Positions 35,126 to 48,400 of a DNA stretch of 64,000 nucleotides are shown piece after piece. Location of the stretch: positions 62,001 through 126,000 of the forward strand of contig WHUX01000054.1 of assembly GCA_015179025.1 (NCBI GenBank), given 5' to 3'. Origin of the DNA: Terfezia claveryi (lineage: Eukaryota > Ascomycota > Pezizomycetes > Pezizales > Pezizaceae). The notes beneath the pieces were generated by a model. The model had not been told where the DNA came from. It saw only the letters and a program-made list of their open reading frames with translations, and searched no databases. The position numbers and the translations under genes are program-made. Each line of letters starts with the position of its first letter. Positions within the stretch are counted from its first letter, which is position 1.

Positions 35126-38100
35126 ATTTGTGTACGGTGCGGAACTTGGTTCCAATGGAGGGGTGAATTTATAAGCGTTCTCCAGATATAGCAAACCGCG
35201 CTCAATTCGTAGGCTGTGAATATGTGCGCAGGTGTACTACGTACAATTGCGCAATCATAGGTCTAAGGGATTCGAGGGCAATATATTGACTGCAGCCAGT
35301 CTATATATTGACATCGACAGAGCTTGCTCAGTGCACAAACTTGTTCGGATTGTTGGCGCTATCGCCAGAACCAGGTAGGTAGACTCGTACCGTGCGATGC
35401 TGCTGCTTCTGCTGCTGTTGTTATTGTTGTTGTTGTTGTTGTTGTTGTTATTGTTGCTGTTGTTCCACTAACTATCTAAATAGAAAGTTCTTGCAATTGT
35501 CTCCGGTGTGGGTGTATTTGAGTGCAATGGATTAGTACCGGGTTGCTGGGGCAAACAGGGACCGATGCTGGTTTTTTTCTTCAAGGCGCCATTTGTTTTT
35601 CTGGTCCCTGGGAGTGGGTATCAAATCCGAACTGTATATAGGAACTGGACCAAGATCCCCGCCTTCAGATACGATATCGAACAGCTGATTCAGTCCCCCC
35701 CACCCCCCTCGACAGTTCGGCAAAGCCGTATGTACGGTGAGTCTTAGATGGCGAAAAGCCCGTTCACCCCAAGGGCCTAGACCCGTCTCTATGCATTATG
35801 ATTAAGCATATGCATCCTTGTCCAAGGTCGGTTGCGTAACATCACGGGAATAATAATGTTAACCTAATGCTGTATAGCACGGTAAAGGCGGGGCTCCTGG
35901 AATGGGTGTCAATGTGGGGGATGTGGGGTTGGTCAACATAGCCTCAGATCTAGATTCGGTGATGATCAGCCCATCTCCGTACTTATGATCAATTTATTGC
36001 TGGTTCAGTAATCTCACCACAGATGAACGCATACAGTTATATGTTTCGCTGACTTTGTATTCTACAAAGAGTAAACAAACAGGGTCCTCATGTTTACAAC
36101 TATCAATTAGTCAGTCTCAGGGTCATCATGCGGGGCATAATATACTCTACATATGAAACTGTGGTAACTAGATCCTGTGCAGGAATTCTACAAGTACTTA
36201 TATATTATCTATCCACATGCTACAGTTCGGAGGAAACCTTTTGGCTTGCGTAAGTTTTGGGAGCGCAATCTGTTTGACCTGTGTACACTCAACTGGATGA
36301 TGGTGGCCCTTTGAGCTCCCTGGTCCTAAGCTATGTGAGACATGTATGTCTGAAAGGTATGATGTCTGTATATACTTATCCATGTGCAACCAGACTAATA
36401 TCCATGTAGGGTAATATTAATATCATCTCGCTCGCGATGCACGGAGCCTGATTTTCTTACGTTGGCATAAAAGCCGGAGACCTATGGTGAGTTGACTGGA
36501 TATATCAAACATGTTTATGCACCGTGAGTAAGGCCATTTGACCAACTAAATATCCGTACTAACGCCTCCAGCTCACTTTAGCGATCTCCACCCACAGAAA
36601 ACCCTCTCAATATTCGCAGACTGTATTTCTGACATAGTTCCGCAATTCATTTGCCTTCTTCCATCTCTCATCTCCTCTACGTAATTCCTTCTCCTATCCC
36701 TCGTCTTGTCTATCCAATTCCCCCCTCTATTCGTTCTTTCATCGTGAACAACTTGCATACACTCACTAAAGTAAGTTACAACCTTGAAACAAGAATTCCA
36801 AAAGTAACATACACCAGCAATCCCGACAACCAGTGTTCCAACGAAGTAAACTATTCTTCTACTGCGCGTTTATGGATATTGTCTGCAAGTTCGTGCTGAA
36901 ATCACTTCATTAGTATTAAGAAAATTCAAACTCGGGGGTCTTACGGTCCCTGTTGGAATAAACTAGACAAAAAGTAGAATATCGAGTAATGGGTTTATAG
37001 CCCTAACATCTGTACTCAATTGTCCCTAGTTGACTAGTGATCTTGTCGATTCACGCAACTTACCAGTTTCACTTGTCTTCTCCGTTGGTTCGTTTGGTTG
37101 TCAAGCAGTTGTCCGAGGCTCTGAGTCTGATCAAATTAGTTACCTCAATACCAATAGCCTAAAACAGCTTACTGGAATACCGGCAATAGGTATATGAGCC
37201 CTCTGAAAAAGTCAAACATGATTATCCGCAAATCAGGTCAGTTTACTTAGGTTGGCCTAATATGATAATATCTTGTGAAACATTGTTTATGTTTTGGGAT
37301 TTTTATAGTCTGGCTGGTGCAGCGCAAGAACCTGCCCCAATCCTTTGGTGAGTACACGAGTAGTTAACCCATATCTGTCAGAGAGGACACCGTTAACCGT
37401 CCTCGGGGTTCCCATACCCAATCATTCACAAAGGTGAGTATTAGTTGAAAAGCTTAAGAGGGAGTTACCTAGGCGACTGGTTGATCATGAAGTATTTATG
37501 TATGAGTTTACACAAGCAGCTCACGCCTTGGTTTGAGGTGCATATCTTGACTAACTATTATTTCCCTTTATATTACCGAGATATGATTATAACAGTACCT
37601 ATTTCTTAATCCTTCCCACCCGCGGGCCTGAAGCATGGTCCACAAGGGCCCAGGCCCAGGCCATGCCATCTACGGCCAGGCTAACATTTATAACCGCCGG
37701 GCCACTTTGAGACCTGGCCCAATCGGGCGGCTGGAATGGCTGCTGACTCCCCTACCGTGTACCGATCAATTTCAATCCTATATACTAAGTACCTAGCTCA
37801 TTGTTTCTGCGCCGAATACTTAAATATGTTAGGAAGATTCAATTGCCTTATAGGTAGAGGATGCAGCTACCCTACATGGTAGATCAGGCCTGAGCTTGTT
37901 TCCGGTGCTGCCCGGCAGGCATGGAAGGGTAATTCGGGCTGGCCCGACCCGGCGGCCGGGCACTGTGATTCTTCGCCTTGTACCATAGTTGTAGGACAAG
38001 AAAAAAGAGAGAGCCTAACATCATTTTAGTCTCAAGTACTTATAACTTACTGGTCATAGATCCTTCCTCACTTTTTGGTTACTTATTCGAAAAATGTTAC

Positions 38101-38247
38101 CCTGAATCTACTATCGCGAAATCATTCCACCTTGGCATCCACAGCCAAGCCCATGTACAAATTTGGTTACGGAAATCTGTCCTCCTTTCATCTGCCACTC
38201 TGGTATTTCTATCGCAACGAAATCCAGCAGTCCTCCTACCGTTCGAA
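35126..38247. other. Spacer between the bZIP and TRAP-alpha genes
   Basis: No supported gene. Contains a TTG/TGC microsatellite (about 35399-35464), AT-rich unremarkable DNA, GGCC-rich patches at about 37620-37735 and 37905-37970 that may belong to one small repeat, and short frames interrupted by stops. The 5' leader of the TRAP-alpha gene lies at the right end. Confidence 0.5.
35399..35464. repeat. TTG-type trinucleotide microsatellite
   Basis: Runs of TGC then TTG triplets with two TTA interruptions, upstream of the bZIP start. Confidence 0.9.
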
Positions 38248-39077
38248 ATGCAGTCGTTTTCCGCTTTGTTCCTCCTTTCCGCTATCGTAACGCCTATTTC
38301 TGCTCAATTATTCCAGAATGATCCTGATGCAACTTCCCGAAACATGAATATCACCATCGGCGTCACTTTTCCCGATGGCGCCCCTGCTGCGGCTTCGCAA
38401 AACGCGCCCGTTGTTATTGTCAACGGTATTCCCAAGAAGGTCAACGTCGCTGTTGTAAACAATGAGGGGGAAACAATTGGAATCCAATTCCTCGGAGGTT
38501 CATTATGGGATCTTGAGACCAACGCAAACGTCAGGAATCTGACCAAGCAGGTGTTGGCAATAGAGCTACCGAAGGGTCAAAAAGCCAATCTTCCATATAC
38601 TATTCTTGTGGATATGCACCCAAAAAATTTGCGACTTAATCTGCAGATGATTTTGAGAAGTTCAGAGCAAAAGCTTGTTACTGCGACTGCTTACAACAGC
38701 ACTGTTTCGATTGTGGAGCAGCCTATGAGCTTGTTGGACCCTCAGTTGTATGTTTACAACAACCGGAGGACCCAAGCTATATCTCCCTTTGTGAACTTTT
38801 CCTAATTTAATTTCCCTCCGTTAGGTTATTCCTTTACCTCGTCCTCTTTTCCAGTATCGCTGGAGCCGGCTACTGGGCTTACAATTACTGGCTCGACACT
38901 ATCAACCCCAAGAGGAAGCGGGGCACCCGCGCAGCATCTGTCAAGCCTGTACGCATAGCGTCCCCAGTTGGCACTGCTACCGGTGTGGCTGGTGTGGAAG
39001 GACAGAAGATCGACCAGAGCTGGATCCCAGAGCACCATATCAAGAGGGCAACCGCTAAGGGAAAGGCCACGAAGTAG
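38248..39077 (+). CDS. IRC22: Translocon-associated protein alpha (TRAP-alpha/Irc22-like)
   Basis: ER-membrane protein of the TRAP-alpha/Irc22 family, thought to assist Sec61-dependent translocation. Exons: 38248-38747 and 38825-39077 (250 residues); the intron is GTATGT...CGTTAG and restores the frame TT|G. M1-A19 is a signal peptide (ALFLLSAIVTPISA). The lumenal beta-sandwich follows (APVVIVNGIPKKVNVAVVNN, IGIQFLGGSLWDLE, PYTILVDMHPKNLRLNL). One membrane helix is encoded mainly by exon 2 (LLFLYLVLFSSIAGAGYWAY), then a short basic cytosolic tail (NPKRKRG...). Length matches fungal Irc22 proteins. An upstream in-frame extension to 37978 exists but the ATG at 38248 heads a proper signal peptide and is preferred. 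Confidence 0.88.
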
Positions 39078-40233
39078 AATATAGCTGAGAGTGTGTGGTG
39101 GAGGATTAAAGTTGGAGCCGGCGTTTTGGTCACGGGACTAGCAACCTCCCGGAAGATTGGGGTCACGGGACTAGCAACCTCCCGAAGACTGATGAATGTT
39201 TTATGTATCATGTAGTAACTTTGGCGCCCGTCTTTTGATTTGATTTCATCGTTGTTTTGTGTGGGGAGGGCATGACGCGGTCTTATACCCAGGTAGCAGC
39301 AATACGTATGAGTCTCTGACAGATGTGTGCCCTGCAGGACCACATGACGACATTGGGTGATGAGGATCTTCCGGAGGGAATACACTACCGCAGGTATCGC
39401 GGCGTTTCACCTTGCACCAAGCCCCATCAAGTGGGTGGTCCCGCGGTACTTATCCTTGCACAAGTTTCGAATGCGCTATCCCTGTACAGAATATTCCTCT
39501 CCACACACGGGCATCCCTTTCCACTCGCACCATGGTTTTGGCCGTTTCAAGTGTACCCAAACCGGCCCGGGGCTCGAACTTGTGTCGCTTTGATGGATCC
39601 GCTTTGATTGCACAGTGCATGTCACAGCGCCCTCGGGCACCAAAGCGTTGTAATACATCTTAGTTTCCCGGAGCTGCTCTCCTTGTGGGAGTACCGGTAG
39701 ACGTACGTATGTACTGGTGTACCTCGCGGCAGGCTCCCGAGTGATCATCCATCTTATTTCTTGGTAGGAAGCCGTTAGCGTTTTCAAGATACATAATGGC
39801 ACTTACCGGGGGACAGACACCCAACAGGTGAAAAATCAACGGCGCTCCCACACCCGGGTGCTTCGCGGTGCCTTTTTAAACAATATTTTACTGCAGTGGT
39901 GCCCGCACTTGAACCTTTTTTTGATTTAATTCTTCATACATTTTTCTCCCGTTAGAATTTCAGTCATTCGCCCCGCCGCTCATTTTTATATTCCAAGCAG
40001 CATTGCCCAAGTACATGACCCGTCTGCTTGACTTCCAACACCAACGCTCGTGGTGGATATCTGCATACATATTCATCCAAACCCAACCCGCCGCAGTTAG
40101 CAAAACCCAGTCATTATTTTTTAAATATAATCCGAGCTGGCATTCTAGAACCCTAGAGTCCGAGACTCTCAGTTCTATAATAACCCTTCCCCCCTTGGGA
40201 AAGTTCCTGCAAGATCTCTATCCAACTGTCACA
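39078..40233. other. Spacer with a short direct repeat
   Basis: No supported gene. The only structure noted is a 24-bp direct repeat (GGTCACGGGACTAGCAACCT+CCCG) at 39128-39151 and 39161-39184, probably in the 3' UTR of the preceding gene. A tRNA B-box-like GTTCGAGCCC at about 39550 (minus) lacks a foldable tRNA around it. Confidence 0.55.
39128..39184. repeat. 24-bp direct repeat, period 33
   Basis: Two identical 24-bp copies start at 39128 and 39161, 51 nt after the TRAP-alpha stop codon. Confidence 0.9.
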
Positions 40234-41047
40234 ATGGCGGAAGAAGACGTCCTCATCATTCTACTTGTCATCTCGAATTTGTTTTCAGCATATTATACTG
40301 CCTTTTGCATAGAAGCATCTACCAAACGATATCACTGGTTTTATACAGGATTGCATAGGAACGATCTGAATTGGTACGCTACGTGGTATAGTTGTCAGGT
40401 ATACTCCTCATTTCTTCAAGGGCGAGTCTGGATAGAAGGTATTGATAGTATTGGGTAGACTATTGCCCTCCTCGTATCCACTACAAATGCCGTCCTCATA
40501 TATGCCGCTGGTGCCCGTCTTCGAGGATGGGCGCTCAGGTACATTAGCGAGAAATACAATGGTCATTCCACCGAGCCCGAATTAGACTCCAATGACAGAG
40601 TAATGGAGAAAGAACAAGAAACCGAGATGATCCAAGGCCAACCATTCACAACCATCTGGTCCTCTTTAACGCCGCAACAAACCTACAACAACTACTCCCG
40701 CAGTAAACAACACATTCTACCAGTTTACAATGATTGCCCATTCACAACCAGTTCAGCAAGGCGGCTGCTATTGCATTGCTCCCGGCAGCTTAGGGCGTGG
40801 GGGAGGGGGATATCAGCACAGAAAATTGTATGCTGGACGGCTAGCCTAGCAGTTTTGGCTGGTGTGGTAGCTGCGGTATGGAATGTAGGATTTGTACCGT
40901 TTTGGATTACATTAGTACAAGTTAGCCGGGAGGATAAAGTGGTTATGATTCCTTGTATGTACTGCCCATTCCGCCTCTCTCAACTTCAAATCCTTCTTCC
41001 ACAAGGAGATGAATTACTAACATGTTTCAGGGAACTACACGAAATAA
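40234..41047 (+). CDS. Unrecognised small membrane protein
   Basis: Product of 225 residues with three proposed exons: 40234-40398, 40459-40954 and 41031-41047. Intron 1 (GTATAC...GGGTAG) keeps phase 0. Intron 2 (GTATGT...TTACTAAC...TTTCAG) has a perfect branch site and gives the short C-terminus IPWNYTK-stop, which supports it. Hydrophobic segments: about 5-26 (DVLIILLVISNLFSAYYTAF), about 56-77 (TIALLVSTTNAVLIYAAGA), and about 176-205 (CWTASLAVLAGVVAAVWNVG then FVPFWITLVQV). A polar, Glu/Gln-rich loop joins helices 2 and 3. No signal peptide cleavage motif, catalytic motif or family is recognised. The intact splicing signals and open frames indicate a real gene; function is unknown. Confidence 0.7.
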
Positions 41048-43268
41048 GCTAGGCCATAAGAAGCAACGTTACCTTTTTTTTTCTTTCCTTTAGCCACTTG
41101 CGGGACGTTCGGACGGTATTGGATATCCTAAAACCGACTTCCTCTTCTGGCGGGATTTATTTCCAATTACAGTATTTGCACGACGCTTAATTTCAAACGA
41201 CCCTAACAGCCATGCATCCTATACTCTAATTTATGAACAACACACATACCAAGATCCACATGAAGCGCACGCTTTGAGCGATCTATCTCACCTCCTGGGC
41301 TAGCTATCCGCTCCTGTCCCTTCCTTTTGCTGTTTGGTGCACTCTCCTTTGGGCAGTACTTTTGCAAATCAAGCGGGATACCCTGGAGAGGTGCCCTGCC
41401 AAGCGCTATTCCAGCAAATCACTACCGATCGGGAGATACTACTCAATGACGTCTGGGACTGTGTATGTGCATGCGTGTATGTATGTGCGACTGTGTATGG
41501 TGTGGTGGGGTGGCGTTGGAGAATAACCTGGGTCGTTTTGATATATTCGATACGGTCATTTCAAATGTACAGTTTTTATGAATGAGAGGTAGAATGGGTG
41601 GGGAGCGGGGGGGGGGAGGGGGGGAGGGGGGGAGGGGTTATATTTTTCATGTTTTTTTTTTCAAGTCACTCATTGGTTTTGCATTTTGGGAAGCGGATGG
41701 TTCGTCTGGCGTTTATTTTTTTATTTTTATTTTTTTGTGATTTTAGAATACATGGATTGTCTTTTTGGATTTGCGCTGTGGGGATGGACAAGAACTAGAC
41801 TTATATTTAAGCCAGGCACATTAAGGATATAATGATACAACTACCTGTATGTTCAATTTTGAACTTTTGAAGAATATTGGAATCTTCTCTCTCTCTTCAC
41901 AAGCGAAATCCCCACTAGTTGGGGAATGGCGCTACCGGTAGTTGTTCCGAGACGCCGGATTAGGGAAGATATGACTGCTTTCGGTACCTTAGTTTTTTTT
42001 TTGTTTTTTTTTACCCTTTTTTTCTTTTCGCCTGGTTTACGGTAGTATCGGCTCGGGTAGTTCCGATGGCATTACAAGTTATAACATTCTTGATTGTTAT
42101 CTTGATTGTTACTTAATAAATGATAGAAACACAATTTCAGTATATACTGTATCTGTATATCTCGAGTGAAATGCGGAAATGTGAAATATATATATTGTGT
42201 AGTTGGGACAAGGGTAAAATTAACTACAAGTTCTATACTTTAAAAAATAAAATCTTTCTTTTTCTGTTCTGTTTCTCTCTCTGTGTGCGTGCGATGCGTG
42301 CGTGCGTGTGTGTGTCTGTATATACATATATTTTTTTTTAAAAAAAAGAAAAAAAAAGAAGAAAGAGAAAATTTAAAAATTAAAGAGATATTTGAAGAAT
42401 CGGGTATACGTCACCTCTGGAGGATACAAATAATTCGTCTGGCTTTCTTACGTTTAAACGTTTCGAATTCCCGAAGTTGAGGAAAGTTTAGTTGTGGGGA
42501 AGGGGGTGTTGGGTTGGAAAGGGGGTGTTGGGTTGGAAAGGGCGGGGTGGGGAAGACATATGTTGTTGCAACTGCTGCAGTAAGTTTTTTCGTTCCACAA
42601 GGGGTGGGTGGGGGGGGGTATACTTGCTTCTATACATCGTAAACCAGCGGCGATAAAGTACCCCCCCACAGCTGATACTCAGTTGAAACGTAAACTCATA
42701 AAATATGCGTAGAAACACGCAGCGGAGACCCGTAATGACTGGTTCACATTACTCCACTACAAAAGATAAAACGATTTTTTTGATGCAACAATTCAACAGA
42801 TACGTCTCAAGGCCGCGCGTAATCATAACTCCCTCCTTTGCGCCGATCATTGCCTTGCGTTTCAAGGCTACAACTGCCAGCAACCTTCCGTCACTCACTA
42901 CATGCTTGCTGACGAGAAATGCGCAGCCCAGAAGAGTGTTCCAAATCTGATGTATGTATGTATGTATGTATACATGTACTTTTTCTTCCAAAGTTAGTAG
43001 CTTCTTTCCAAAGATACTTGATTGCGGATAAGAGATAGCAAGGGTAATTCTTGAGGAGGGTCAGAAGGAAGGCAACGGAAAGTATCCGCATGGGTTTTGC
43101 GCTCTCAGGTGAAATAGTTTTTACATCCGAAAGTTTTTCATCATCAAATTCAAGAGGCAAGACAGGGCAGGGATGGGAGATTAAAGAAGGTACATACTAC
43201 TGAGAAGGTGGAGCAACACTGCCAGAGTGTTGCTACGGGGTTTGGACGGACACTTGCGGGTAGGGGTA
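41048..43268. other. Spacer between membrane-protein gene and UreD
   Basis: No supported gene. Contains G-runs (41606-41636), T-runs (41652-41660 and 41993-42020), a TGCG/TGTG stretch (about 42282-42312), an A-rich block (42331-42390), a tandem 22-bp duplication GGGGGTGTTGGGTTGGAAAG+GG (about 42501-42541) and GTAT repeats at about 42951-42970. Confidence 0.55.
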
Positions 43269-44339
43269 TTACTCCAGACACCTTAAACTGCCGACCCCAA
43301 ACTCCCTTACGATATCCGGCATCGGATCTTGGGTATCCACGGCCGATTGCCCCTGGAGGAGAAGATCTCTAAGAAATCTTCTTGCCTCTTCAAGCTCCTT
43401 CGCGGAGACTTTGACTAGCACGAAACCCCTAACGCTCCCTGCTGTCCATAGAATGTTTCGAAATTGGGATTTACTTCCTTCATCCTGACGGTTCTTGTCC
43501 CAGTTCCAGCCTTTCCCGCCACTGCCAATCCGTGGCTCGAGCTCGAACCGCTCGAGGACATAACTCGCGAGGTTTGTGAACCTTGGTCCACGGATAATGA
43601 GTGTGGAGACACAGGAAAGGCTGTCCATTCTGGAATTGAGGGATTCCCGTCCTTCACCCTCGTCGCCATGAAGGATGAGCGAATCCCGCAGCAGCAACCT
43701 TTTTCCATTGGGAAGGTCTTCATGCCCTTCTTCAAAAACATCGTTCCGGGAAAAGAATTTCTTTAATTCCCATTTCTCTCCTCGCGCCGTCCTGCCCTCG
43801 GATACCCAGTCCAGGACAATCAATGACGCGGTGTTGTCCTTCGGCAGGTTAAATATCTGGGTCTGGGAGTACACTGACGCCCCGAACGGCTGAACTGGAT
43901 CTGGGAGGAGTAAGAGAGCACTGTGCGGAGCCAAGCTTACGGTCATAGCCTGTGCGGTGAGCACATCACCAGGACGGAGTTTGAAGACTTTCGTGCTGCC
44001 TTTTTGCACGAGAAATTAGCCCGAAAGGGGGGGGGGGGGCTCAACGTAGGATGACAGAGAGGCAAGGCAAGGCGATGTACCTTGGGTTAACAGGCACAGC
44101 TTGACATGCTCCTCCAACACCACCTTCAGGCTGATCTTGTCATTAGAGACAAGGCCTCCGCCGTAGGAGAGGATGAAGATGGTGAGGCATTTGTCAGTGG
44201 CCTCGGAGGAGGAAATTAGCTTCAGAGGATAGACAAATCCAAACGAGGAGAGAGTGAAGGAGCGAGGGGGGAGGCATGCTGCGTGAATGAGGCCATGGCC
44301 GGGGGTGCGAGAGGACGGCGGGAAGACCGAGGTAGTCAT
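43269..44339 (-). CDS. ureD: Urease accessory protein UreD (UreH)
   Basis: Chaperone that, with UreF and UreG, delivers nickel to apo-urease in the cytosol, allowing urea use as nitrogen source. Exons: 44339-44081 and 43999-43269 (329 residues). The intron (44080-44000, GTACAT...GCTAAT...AAAAAG) contains a G/C homopolymer and joins CAA-G|GC to give LLTQGSTKVFKL, the family signature. Exon 1 shows the conserved YPLKLI...YGGGLVSNDKISL pattern; exon 2 shows ALLLLPDPVQPFGASVYSQT and SLIVLDWVSEGRTARGE, then LRDSLIL. Length fits fungal UreD (about 300-350). The start ATG at 44339 is the first in frame, giving a short N-terminus before GHGLIHAACLPP. No other urease genes are in the window, as usual in fungi. 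Confidence 0.94.
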
Positions 44340-45436
44340 TGTCCAGATGGGCTGGAGGCGGGACTCATGGACAACGGCGATGGGCGCGGACGAAATAGCA
44401 TTGTGGGTTCAGTCGTTAGGGAAGGGGGGGAGGAAAGGAGAGGAAGAGAAGAGGAGCAAACCGGAGCAACTCGTATCTGCATCGCAGGGGCGGATAAATC
44501 TGTGTGCTGGGCGGGCTTGGCACAGCTGCCGGCGGGGACTGCTGAAATTCCGATTGAACCAGACCTGTATACTGTACAAAATACAGATAACAGATACAGG
44601 ATAGATAGAGGATACAGGGCGCACATGTGTAGTCACGGAGGGGGGTGGAGGGGGGTGGAAGGAGAGGGAGGAGGCAAGAGCCGCAGAGTCTTTAGTCGCA
44701 GCAATCCAACAGTAGTCTGTTATCCAACAGTTGAAACAAGTACCCTTTGGTCAGTACATATGTAACTACATATGCACCGTATGCATAGTATGCACCGTAA
44801 CATATGCAGCCCCCCCTCCCCGCCGGTCGGCCTTCCTTCCCTTCTGTCCCTTGCATTGGTGCCGCCTCTGGCCCGGCCGTCGTGTCGCTTGCGGTGCGGC
44901 TCTACGCTGAGTGGCCCGGTAAAACGATGTGAGTTGATGGCTCAACAAATCTGGGTTCAATTGCGCAAAAATCAAGTGCCTTAGAAAAACCTTCCTGACT
45001 ACAAGTATTAACATTGTATTGTAGGGAGATGCTTTGATCAAAGGGTTTATATGTAGATAGACCCATCACTGTCACTCGCGGCCCCCACAGGCTTGAACGC
45101 GACCCCCCGTAGACGCCCCATCATTACCCTCCACCCCCACACACATCCAGTCACGTCTCACTCAACCCAACCAGCCCACCTGCTTTTCCGCTGGAATCGC
45201 ACACAAACGAAACAATTGAAGGTGCCCGCTGCTTCAGGCCTGCAGCTTCGCTTCCTACTTTATCCTGTCGCCGCCATTCCTGCGTTGCCACCCGGCTCAT
45301 CGATCACCTGAATCCCCGACGCCGAGTCCCACAAACAAACACACATCCACACAACACCCCCCCCCCCCCCCTCCCCCGACTGAGCCAAACAAGCACAATC
45401 ACCCACTACCCACCCCCTAAACTCCCCGCCACAACG
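44340..45436. other. Intergenic region between divergent UreD and cohesin genes
   Basis: Bidirectional promoter-containing spacer of 1.1 kb with no supported gene. It holds G-rich and purine-rich stretches (44420-44460 and 44637-44675), ATGCAC/CATATG repeats at about 44760-44805 and a C-run at 45357-45370 close to the cohesin gene start. A purine-rich open frame at 44283-44765 shows no recognisable protein. Confidence 0.55.
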
Positions 45437-48400
45437 ATGGCTCGAATCGGCGCAGGGAAGCAAAATGCAACAGGGACTACAGAGGTGGACATTAGCGACG
45501 ACGAAAACGCCCCTCGCAACAATGCAGGCAGCGGCGATGAAGGGAGTGCCGTCCCCGAAGCTGGCGATGACGCGCAGGCTGCAACTGCAACAAACGGAGC
45601 AAGATCATCCTCTTCGTCTACCGTACGGGAGGAAGGTACACCTGCTGCCGACAATAACAACAGGAGGAGGTCTGGACGTGTGGTGAGGCCGCCGAGGAAA
45701 CTTGCAGACGAGCTTCCAAAGTCGACACCGGCAAAGAGGAAGCGTGCGGCGGTGGAGCAGGCGGAGGAGGAGGATGAAGAGATGGCGGACGCGTCTGGAG
45801 CGGATAATGAGAGTAATGGGGACGAGGAAGCAGACGGGGAAAATGGTGAGGAGGAATCGAGCGGGGAGGATGAGGATGAGCCTGATGAAGAAGAGCTACG
45901 GGAAAAGAAAAACGCTGCAAAGAAAAAGGGTCCAGCAAAGAAGGCAGCACCTCCAAAGACAAGAGCGCCTGCGGCGAAGAAGGCCAGGACTGCATCCGGG
46001 CCTGTAGCAATCCAGGCAAGGAGGACAAAGAAGCCTACGGGGACCAATGGTGCAGGGCCAAGGCCAGCAGCTGGTAGGAGAGGGAAGGGGAAGCAGAGGG
46101 CAAGGGAGAGGCCTTCTGGGGAGGGTGGGGATGCCAATAGTATCCTATTTGGTGTGCTGCCATCCATACAGTAGCTTAGGGCGACAGCTAACAGGGTCTT
46201 CAGATGCTGTCATGGATGCGGATAATCTTAGCCTTGTGGCCAGCGATTGGACAATCAAATATCAAGAGGATGGACCAGAAGCCATGAAGGAGCTCGTAAA
46301 CTTCTTTTTGAGGGTAAGTCATTCGGAAAGAAATTTATCCATAGCTGTTACTAACAATGGTCTCAGTGCTGCGGATGTGAGCAGTCGGTTACAAGCTATG
46401 ATATTGAAGATCAAGATACCGCTGCAGCGACACTGTCACAGATTCAGGAAGTTTTCCAAAAAGTTTGAACCCTCCTTTCCCCCCTCTCTAATGCTGATAA
46501 CTAACAGTCCACAGGCACAATCACCCGACTACCCAATAATCTCCAAACGCCCCGAATTCCGCGGCTTCCGCAAAACTCTTTCTAAATTTCTTCACTCCCT
46601 GCTTGAACACATCACCGCCAAAGAACTTCTCTACACTGACCCAGCTCTCATTGAGAACATTCAAGTATGGACTATCGCCATGTCCTCCTCTACTCTCCGA
46701 CCATTCCGTCATACGTCCACCATCATCTCATTCAACATCCTGACTACCCTCTGCGACACGGCCAGCGAGCTGCGAAAGTCAATAGTGAACGCCACGCGCC
46801 AGCTCGAAGCAGAACATAAAAAGAACAAAAAGAACCAAGGCCGAATCAATGCCTTGGAGGAGAAGATCAGCGAAGGCGAGGAGCGTCGAGACTCAGTAGA
46901 GATCGTGATCAAGGATATCTTTGATGCAGTATTCGTCCATCGGTACAGGGATATTGACCCAAAGATCCGGACTGACTGTGTCCATGAGCTGGCTACGTGG
47001 ATATTGAAATTGCCGGATATGTTCTTTGATGGCCAATATTTAAGATATCTAGGATGGGTGTTGTCTGATACATCGGCATTGACGAGAGCAGAAGTTATTA
47101 AATCCCTCTCCAGGATATTCAAAGACAAGGATAACATTTCTGGGATGAGGAATTTTACCGAGAGATTCAGGCCTAGGCTTGTGGAGATGGCTACTAGGGA
47201 CGCGGATTCAAGCGTAAGAGCCATGACAGTGGAGTTACTAGATGTTGTTCGCGAAGTTGGCTTCCTAGAATCTAGTGATGTGGATACTATCGGTCGTCTT
47301 CTCTTTGACTCTGACGCTCGCGTGAGAAAAGCCGTGGTAGGCTTCTTTGTCAAGAATATCGAGGACATGTACGAGGAGAAGATCGAGGAACTCGGTGGAA
47401 AAGAGGCCGTAGACGAAGGAATGGCCGGAATCGACGAGTCAGATGAGGATTACTCCGGGCCTAGAGTCTCCTGGGTTAAGCTCAAATGCCTCGTTGAAGC
47501 ACTCGCGGCCTACGACGAGGGCAGTGAAGACGGTGGAGAGTCCGGCGCAGAAAGCCAAGGCGTGACTGGCGCGGGGGAGAAGTTGGGTGCAATTTTTCGA
47601 GAAGGAGCGGTAGAGAGTAGATTCAGTCTTGCGGGGGCGGCGCTGTGGGAGAGTTTTGCGGATGCGCAGGATTGGGAAGGCATTGCAAAGTATTTACTCT
47701 TTGACCATAGTGCGACGCAGGTGGAGGATGAGGATGAAGAAGGTGGAACGGTGGAGGAGAGGATTAGAAGGGCGTGTGCACTGGATGCGAAAGAGGAGGT
47801 GATATTGCTGCAAGTGTTGAATGCGAGTGTGGCTGCGACCATTGTTGCTGGGGAAAGCACGACTGCAGCACATCCAAAGAAGACACATAGGAAGGTATGA
47901 TTCCACAACTCTCCTCATAGTCTCTATTCTCGTCTAATCCATCTAGAAGAGGAAACCCGAAGGCACCTCCAAAGAAGAAGTCTCCCGCTCGCTTTCCAAA
48001 CTCATCCCCCCTCTCCTCCGCAAATTCGGCCCCGTCCCTGACGCCGCCTCAACAGTCCTCCGTCTCGAGCAACTCATGAAACTTGACGTCTACTCCGACC
48101 TCCGACAGTCCGCCGCCTACGCCTCCCTCCTCGACGACATCAATCGGCAGTTCCTCACCCACGCAGACGAGTCTGTGCTCAAAGAAGCAAGTGCTGCTCT
48201 ACTCCACGCCAAGAGCTTCGAGGAACTAGATGAGGTTACGGGAGAGAAACTGAGTCAGCTCCAGGAGGAGACGGTGGCGGTGCTGATGGCTTGTGTGCGG
48301 GGGAGGGATGTTGCCACCCAGAAGCTGGGGGATGGGGTGGTGACGGAGTTGATTAATACGGTTAGGAGGATGGAATATTTAGCCTCTATCACTGATGTCA

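Noticed and set aside
39540..39665. B-box-like GTTCGAGCCC on the minus strand suggesting a tRNA
   Set aside because: Flanking bases do not form a T-arm stem and no A-box/D-arm or acceptor stem is found.
44283..44765. Purine-rich open frame overlapping UreD exon 1 on the opposite strand
   Set aside because: Shadow of UreD coding sequence extended by G-rich DNA that lacks stops.
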